From Candidatus Dormiibacterota bacterium (GTDB taxonomy: Bacteria; Chloroflexota; Dormibacteria; Aeolococcales; Aeolococcaceae): a stretch of DNA of 35,133 nucleotides. Positions 32,357 through 35,133 of this stretch are shown piece by piece. The translations under genes were made by a program, and so were the position numbers. The notes under the pieces were generated by a model that made no database searches, was not told where the DNA came from, and worked only from the letters and a program-made list of their open reading frames with translations. Where the stretch lies: assembly GCA_003135255.1 (NCBI GenBank), contig PLAX01000139.1:1-35133 (forward strand), read 5' to 3'. How positions within the stretch are numbered: the first letter of the stretch is position 1; the number at the start of each line of letters is the position of its first letter.

Positions 32357-33348
32357 GCGCCCCGGTCCTCATCACCGGCGCTGGCGGATTCGTCGGAGGC
32401 GCGGTTCTCGAGCGACTGCTCCGGGCCGGCCTCGAGGTGCGCGCCTTGGTGCGCACTCCCGAGACGGCCGAACGGGTCCGGAGAGCCGGTGCCCAGCCGG
32501 TGACCGGGGACATCCTGGACGGCGAGGGCCTCGCCGGCGCGATGCGCGGCTGCGAGCTGGTCTTCCACGTGGCCGGGCTCAACAAGATGTGCCTGCCCGA
32601 CCCCGCTCCGCTGATGCGCAACAACGTGGACGGATCGGTCAGCGTCGTCCGAGCCGCAGCCCGGGCGGGGGTGCGCCGCATCGTCTACACGTCGTCGGCG
32701 GCCACGCTGGACAGCGAGCCGCCGTCCGGCGCGCCGGACGACCGCCCGCGCGACTTCCTCTCCGAGTACGAGCGCTCCAAGTACGAGGCCGAGCGCCAGG
32801 TGATGGCGCTCGCACCCCGGCTTGGCGTCGAGCTGGTGTGTCTCAACCCCTCCTCGGTGCAGGGACCGGGCCGCACCACGGGCACCGCGCGCTGGCTGAT
32901 CCGCTACGCCAACGGCCGGCTGCACTGGCTCATCGATGCACCGGTCAGCCTGGTGGACATCGCCGACTGCGCCGAGGCGCATCTGCTCGCCGCCACGCGC
33001 GGCGAGCCGCTCCGCCCCTACGTGATCAGCGGGTCAACCCAGCGCATCTCGGAGATGGTGCACACCCTGGGGACGGTCGCCGGTCACACGTATCCGATCC
33101 GATTCCTCCCGCCAGGCCCGGCGCTCGCCGCCGCCTCGATGGTGGGTGCCGGCTTCCGGGTGGCGAGGCGCCGTGCCCCGGTCTGCCGCGAGATGCTCCG
33201 GACCCTGGCCCACGGCCACGCCTACGACGGCGCGCCGGCCGCACTGGAGCTGGGATTCGCCTACACGCCGCTCGACGAGACGCTGCGGCGGGCGCTCGCC
33301 TGGTACGTGGAGAACGGCCATGTTCGGCCGTCCCCCGTCCGCCCGTGA
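32353..33348 (+). CDS. NAD-dependent epimerase/dehydratase-like short-chain dehydrogenase
   Basis: A 331-residue extended short-chain dehydrogenase. The nucleotide motif is LITGAGGFVGGAVLERLL, the Thr/Ser active-site strand is RIVYTSSAATL, and YERSKYEAE carries the YxxxK catalytic pair; NPSSVQGPG follows. This layout is shared by dihydroflavonol-reductase-like and hopanoid-associated sugar epimerase (HpnA-type) proteins, which are hard to part from one another. GTG 32353 overlaps the pgsA stop by four bases (GTGA). As the last gene of the operon, perhaps in lipid or envelope modification, it could act on a nucleotide sugar or polar-head sugar; the substrate is unknown. An IS200/IS605 element begins within about 60 bases of its stop. 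Confidence 0.88.
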   Translation: MSAPVLITGAGGFVGGAVLERLLRAGLEVRALVRTPETAERVRRAGAQPVTGDILDGEGLAGAMRGCELVFHVAGLNKMCLPDPAPLMRNNVDGSVSVVRAAARAGVRRIVYTSSAATLDSEPPSGAPDDRPRDFLSEYERSKYEAERQVMALAPRLGVELVCLNPSSVQGPGRTTGTARWLIRYANGRLHWLIDAPVSLVDIADCAEAHLLAATRGEPLRPYVISGSTQRISEMVHTLGTVAGHTYPIRFLPPGPALAAASMVGAGFRVARRRAPVCREMLRTLAHGHAYDGAPAALELGFAYTPLDETLRRALAWYVENGHVRPSPVRP

Positions 33349-33401
33349 GCCTCTCTCAACCGCGCCGCCCGTTCGGCAGCTGACCAGGTGGGAGGCCGCA
33401 A

Positions 33402-33422
33402 GCCCCGGACTTCAGTCCGGGC
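33402..33422. repeat. left-end hairpin of the IS200/IS605-type element
   Basis: CCCGGACT (33404-33411), loop TC, AGTCCGGG (33414-33421). The tnpA stop codon (33412-33414, minus strand) lies at the loop. Subterminal hairpins like this are the single-strand recognition sites of Y1 transposases, so this marks the left end of the element. The exact cleavage site is not visible. Confidence 0.7.
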
Positions 33423-33840
33423 ATAAGGCCGTCGTCGCGCCCTGCTGGTCGATATGGCGGCACCCCACCGCGATGGGAGCGCCGCCGGTGGAGACGACGA
33501 AGTACGAGGGGCTCCAGAGGTGGCCGCGACCCACGCGTCGCAGCCAGGGATGGCGCTGCCGAAGAGTGCGGGAGGCCACGCCCTTGAGCTGCTGGACGAG
33601 GCGCCACAGCGGTAGGGAGGGCGGGTGGCGCAGCAGCAGGTGGACGTGGTCGGGCTCGCCGTTGCACTCCACCAGGATCGCGCCGAGCTGCTCGCATTGC
33701 TCAGTCCAGAGGGCGCGCAGCTGGCCGCGCAGGGCAGGGCTGAAAACGCGTCGTCGGTACTTCACGACCACCACCAGGTGGGCGAAGAGGAGCGAGCCGC
33801 TGTGCCGGCTGCGAAGGCATCGGGGCGTGGTCGTGGGCAC
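33412..33840 (-). CDS. tnpA: IS200-type Y1 transposase TnpA
   Basis: A 142-residue single-strand transposase. The HUH motif is in EPDHVHLLL (His65, His67), the catalytic Tyr113 in WSPSYFVVSTGG, and the N-terminal strand FAHLVVVVKYRRRVF fits the family. GTG 33840 is preferred; the frame is open to 33981 but that extension would lie over the tnpB start on the other strand. It is divergent from tnpB with 25 bases between starts, as in IS605/IS608-type elements. It should recognise the hairpin at the left end (33402-33422), which includes its own stop codon. Catalytic residues are intact, so the element may still be mobile. Confidence 0.9.
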   Translation of the reverse strand: MPTTTPRCLRSRHSGSLLFAHLVVVVKYRRRVFSPALRGQLRALWTEQCEQLGAILVECNGEPDHVHLLLRHPPSLPLWRLVQQLKGVASRTLRQRHPWLRRVGRGHLWSPSYFVVSTGGAPIAVGCRHIDQQGATTALCPD

Positions 33841-33865
33841 GCTCAGGGCGTACACTTGTTCGCAG

Positions 33866-35133
33866 ATGGGCCGCTGCCAGCCGACACCGCCGACCTTCGT
33901 CGCCGAGTTCCGCCTCGACGCCACGCCGAGGCAGCGGGCCGTGGTGCAGCGCCGGTTGCGCGCTGGCGCCCAGGTGTACAACCGCTGCCTGCAGGTGGGC
34001 CTGGAGCGTCTGGCGGCGATGCGGGCCGATCCCCGCTACGAGGAGGCGCGCCGGCTGCCGGCCAGCAGGGAGCGCGGCGCTGCGTTCGCCGAGCTGCGCC
34101 GTGAGCACGGCGTGCGCGAGTACGACCTCCAGGGGGTGGGGAGCGCGGTCCGGGGCTGCTACCTGGGCGAGCAGATCGGCGCCCACGAGGCCCAGACCGT
34201 GGCCACCCGGGCTTTCCGCGCCGTCGAGGAGCACGCGTACGGGAAGCGGGGCCGGCCGCGCTTCAGGGCCACCCGCCGGGGGTTGGACTCGGTGGAGGGC
34301 AAGTCCTCGGACTCGGCGGTGCGCTTCGGAAGGCGGGTGATCGATGGAGAGGAGCGACCGGTGCTCTGCTGGGGCAGGTCGCTGGCCATGCCGCTGCGCA
34401 TCGAGGCCGGCAACCCAGTGCAGCTCTGGGCTGCGATCCACGTCGCCGGGGGAGGGCTGCGCCACGCCCGGCTAGTGCGGCGGCGGGTGAAGGGGCGGGA
34501 ATACCTGTATGCCCAGCTCGTGATCCAGGACCGGCCCTGCCCCCGCCACCAGGTCGGCACGGGGCTGGTGGGGGCGGACCTGGGGCCGTCGACGATCGCT
34601 GTGGTCAGCGACTCCGAGGTGGCCCTGGAGCGGTTCTGCGCCGAGCTGGAGCCGCAGTGGCAGCGGGTGCGACGCCTCCAGCGGAGGCTCGACCGCCAGC
34701 ATCGCGCCGGGTCGCCCGCCTGCTTCGACGAGCGGGGCCGGCACCTGCGCGGTCGCTGCGCCTGGACGCGTTCGCGCCGGGCTCGGCTCACCCAGGTGGC
34801 GCTGGCCGAGGCGCACCGGCGTACCGCGGCGCAGCGCCGGAGTCTGCACGGCAACCTGGTCAACCGGATCCTGTCCCATGGCACCGACATCCGGATCGAG
34901 CGGCTGAGCTACCGCGCCTGGCAGCGCGGGCACTTCTCCCGGTCGGTGCGCGACCGGGCTCCTGGTCTGTTCGTCTCCGAGCTGAAGCGCAAGGCTGCGA
35001 GTGCCGGCGGTTCGGTGGTGGAGTTCGACACCCGGACCACGGCGCTCTCCCAGGTCTGCGTCTGCGGCCGGCGGGAGCGCAAACCCCTGCAGCTGCGCGT
35101 TCACGGGTGCCCCTGCGGCATCCGGGCGCAGCG
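33866..35133 (+). CDS. tnpB: TnpB, RNA-guided nuclease of IS605-type element, partial (3' end outside window)
   Basis: The frame starts at ATG 33866 and is still open at the window end (422 codons). RuvC-I Asp238 lies in GLVGADLGPSTIAVV, RuvC-II Glu345 in DIRIERLSYRAW, and the zinc ribbon has Cys398, Cys400, Cys415 and Cys417 (VCVCGRRERKPLQ ... HGCPCGI). The final RuvC-III Asp, usually in an AQRDLxSA motif, should come right after the cut (the sequence ends GIRAQ). TnpB proteins are RNA-guided nucleases, ancestors of Cas12, guided by an omega-RNA from the element's right end, which is outside the window. Arg-rich segments fit RNA binding. Variation of the first Zn pair to C-x-C is common in this subgroup. 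Confidence 0.9.
   Translation, partial: MGRCQPTPPTFVAEFRLDATPRQRAVVQRRLRAGAQVYNRCLQVGLERLAAMRADPRYEEARRLPASRERGAAFAELRREHGVREYDLQGVGSAVRGCYLGEQIGAHEAQTVATRAFRAVEEHAYGKRGRPRFRATRRGLDSVEGKSSDSAVRFGRRVIDGEERPVLCWGRSLAMPLRIEAGNPVQLWAAIHVAGGGLRHARLVRRRVKGREYLYAQLVIQDRPCPRHQVGTGLVGADLGPSTIAVVSDSEVALERFCAELEPQWQRVRRLQRRLDRQHRAGSPACFDERGRHLRGRCAWTRSRRARLTQVALAEAHRRTAAQRRSLHGNLVNRILSHGTDIRIERLSYRAWQRGHFSRSVRDRAPGLFVSELKRKAASAGGSVVEFDTRTTALSQVCVCGRRERKPLQLRVHGCPCGIRAQ

Overview
The window is high-GC bacterial DNA with frequent GTG and TTG starts, clear Shine-Dalgarno sites and a tRNA-Pro without an encoded CCA end. The gene content (IclR regulator of the Streptomyces GylR type, GlpABC, cytochrome bd oxidase, GC-rich operons with overlapping genes) suggests an Actinomycetota member or a neighbouring high-GC phylum such as Chloroflexota or Dormibacterota. 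The sequence alone does not settle this.

Left part (1-11.4 kb) is a mixed regulatory and redox region: a partial cytochrome bd oxidase gene (cydA, cut by the window edge), a PAS-LuxR regulator, a small unrecognised gene, a decayed transposase, a FIST-domain sensor overlapping a PAS-GGDEF diguanylate cyclase, a second PAS-GGDEF cyclase, an aldehyde dehydrogenase with its DUF779 partner, a malic enzyme, and a Thr/Pro-linker lipoprotein. A hypothetical gene, tRNA-Pro(GGG) and a PlsY-type acyltransferase (11.8-13.4 kb) form a bridge.

Right part (13.6-33.3 kb) is a large glycerol / dihydroxyacetone (DHA) locus. On the minus strand a SorC-family regulator heads an overlapping operon: class II aldolase, HAD phosphatase, DhaL1, DhaK1. 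Also on the minus strand are glycerol kinase GlpK1 and an IclR regulator. Divergent from IclR, one plus-strand operon runs for about 12.7 kb: glpF, dhaK2, dhaL2, glpK2, glpA, glpB, glpC (frameshifted), a DhaM-HPr-Enzyme I fusion, pgsA and a sugar-epimerase-like gene. Glycerol enters through GlpF, is phosphorylated by GlpK and oxidised by GlpABC to DHAP. DHA is phosphorylated by DhaKL, with phosphate supplied from PEP through the DhaM fusion. PlsY and PgsA tie glycerol-3-phosphate to membrane lipids.

The most notable item is the 875-residue DhaM fusion. It carries an EIIA-type domain, HPr and a complete Enzyme I including the PEP-binding half, so a whole PTS phosphorelay appears to lie in one polypeptide. 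It serves a locus with two different DhaKL pairs, one of which has an altered DhaL nucleotide-site motif and aldolase/phosphatase partners and may act on another ketose. The window ends inside an IS200/IS605-type element with divergent tnpA and tnpB (tnpB cut by the window edge).
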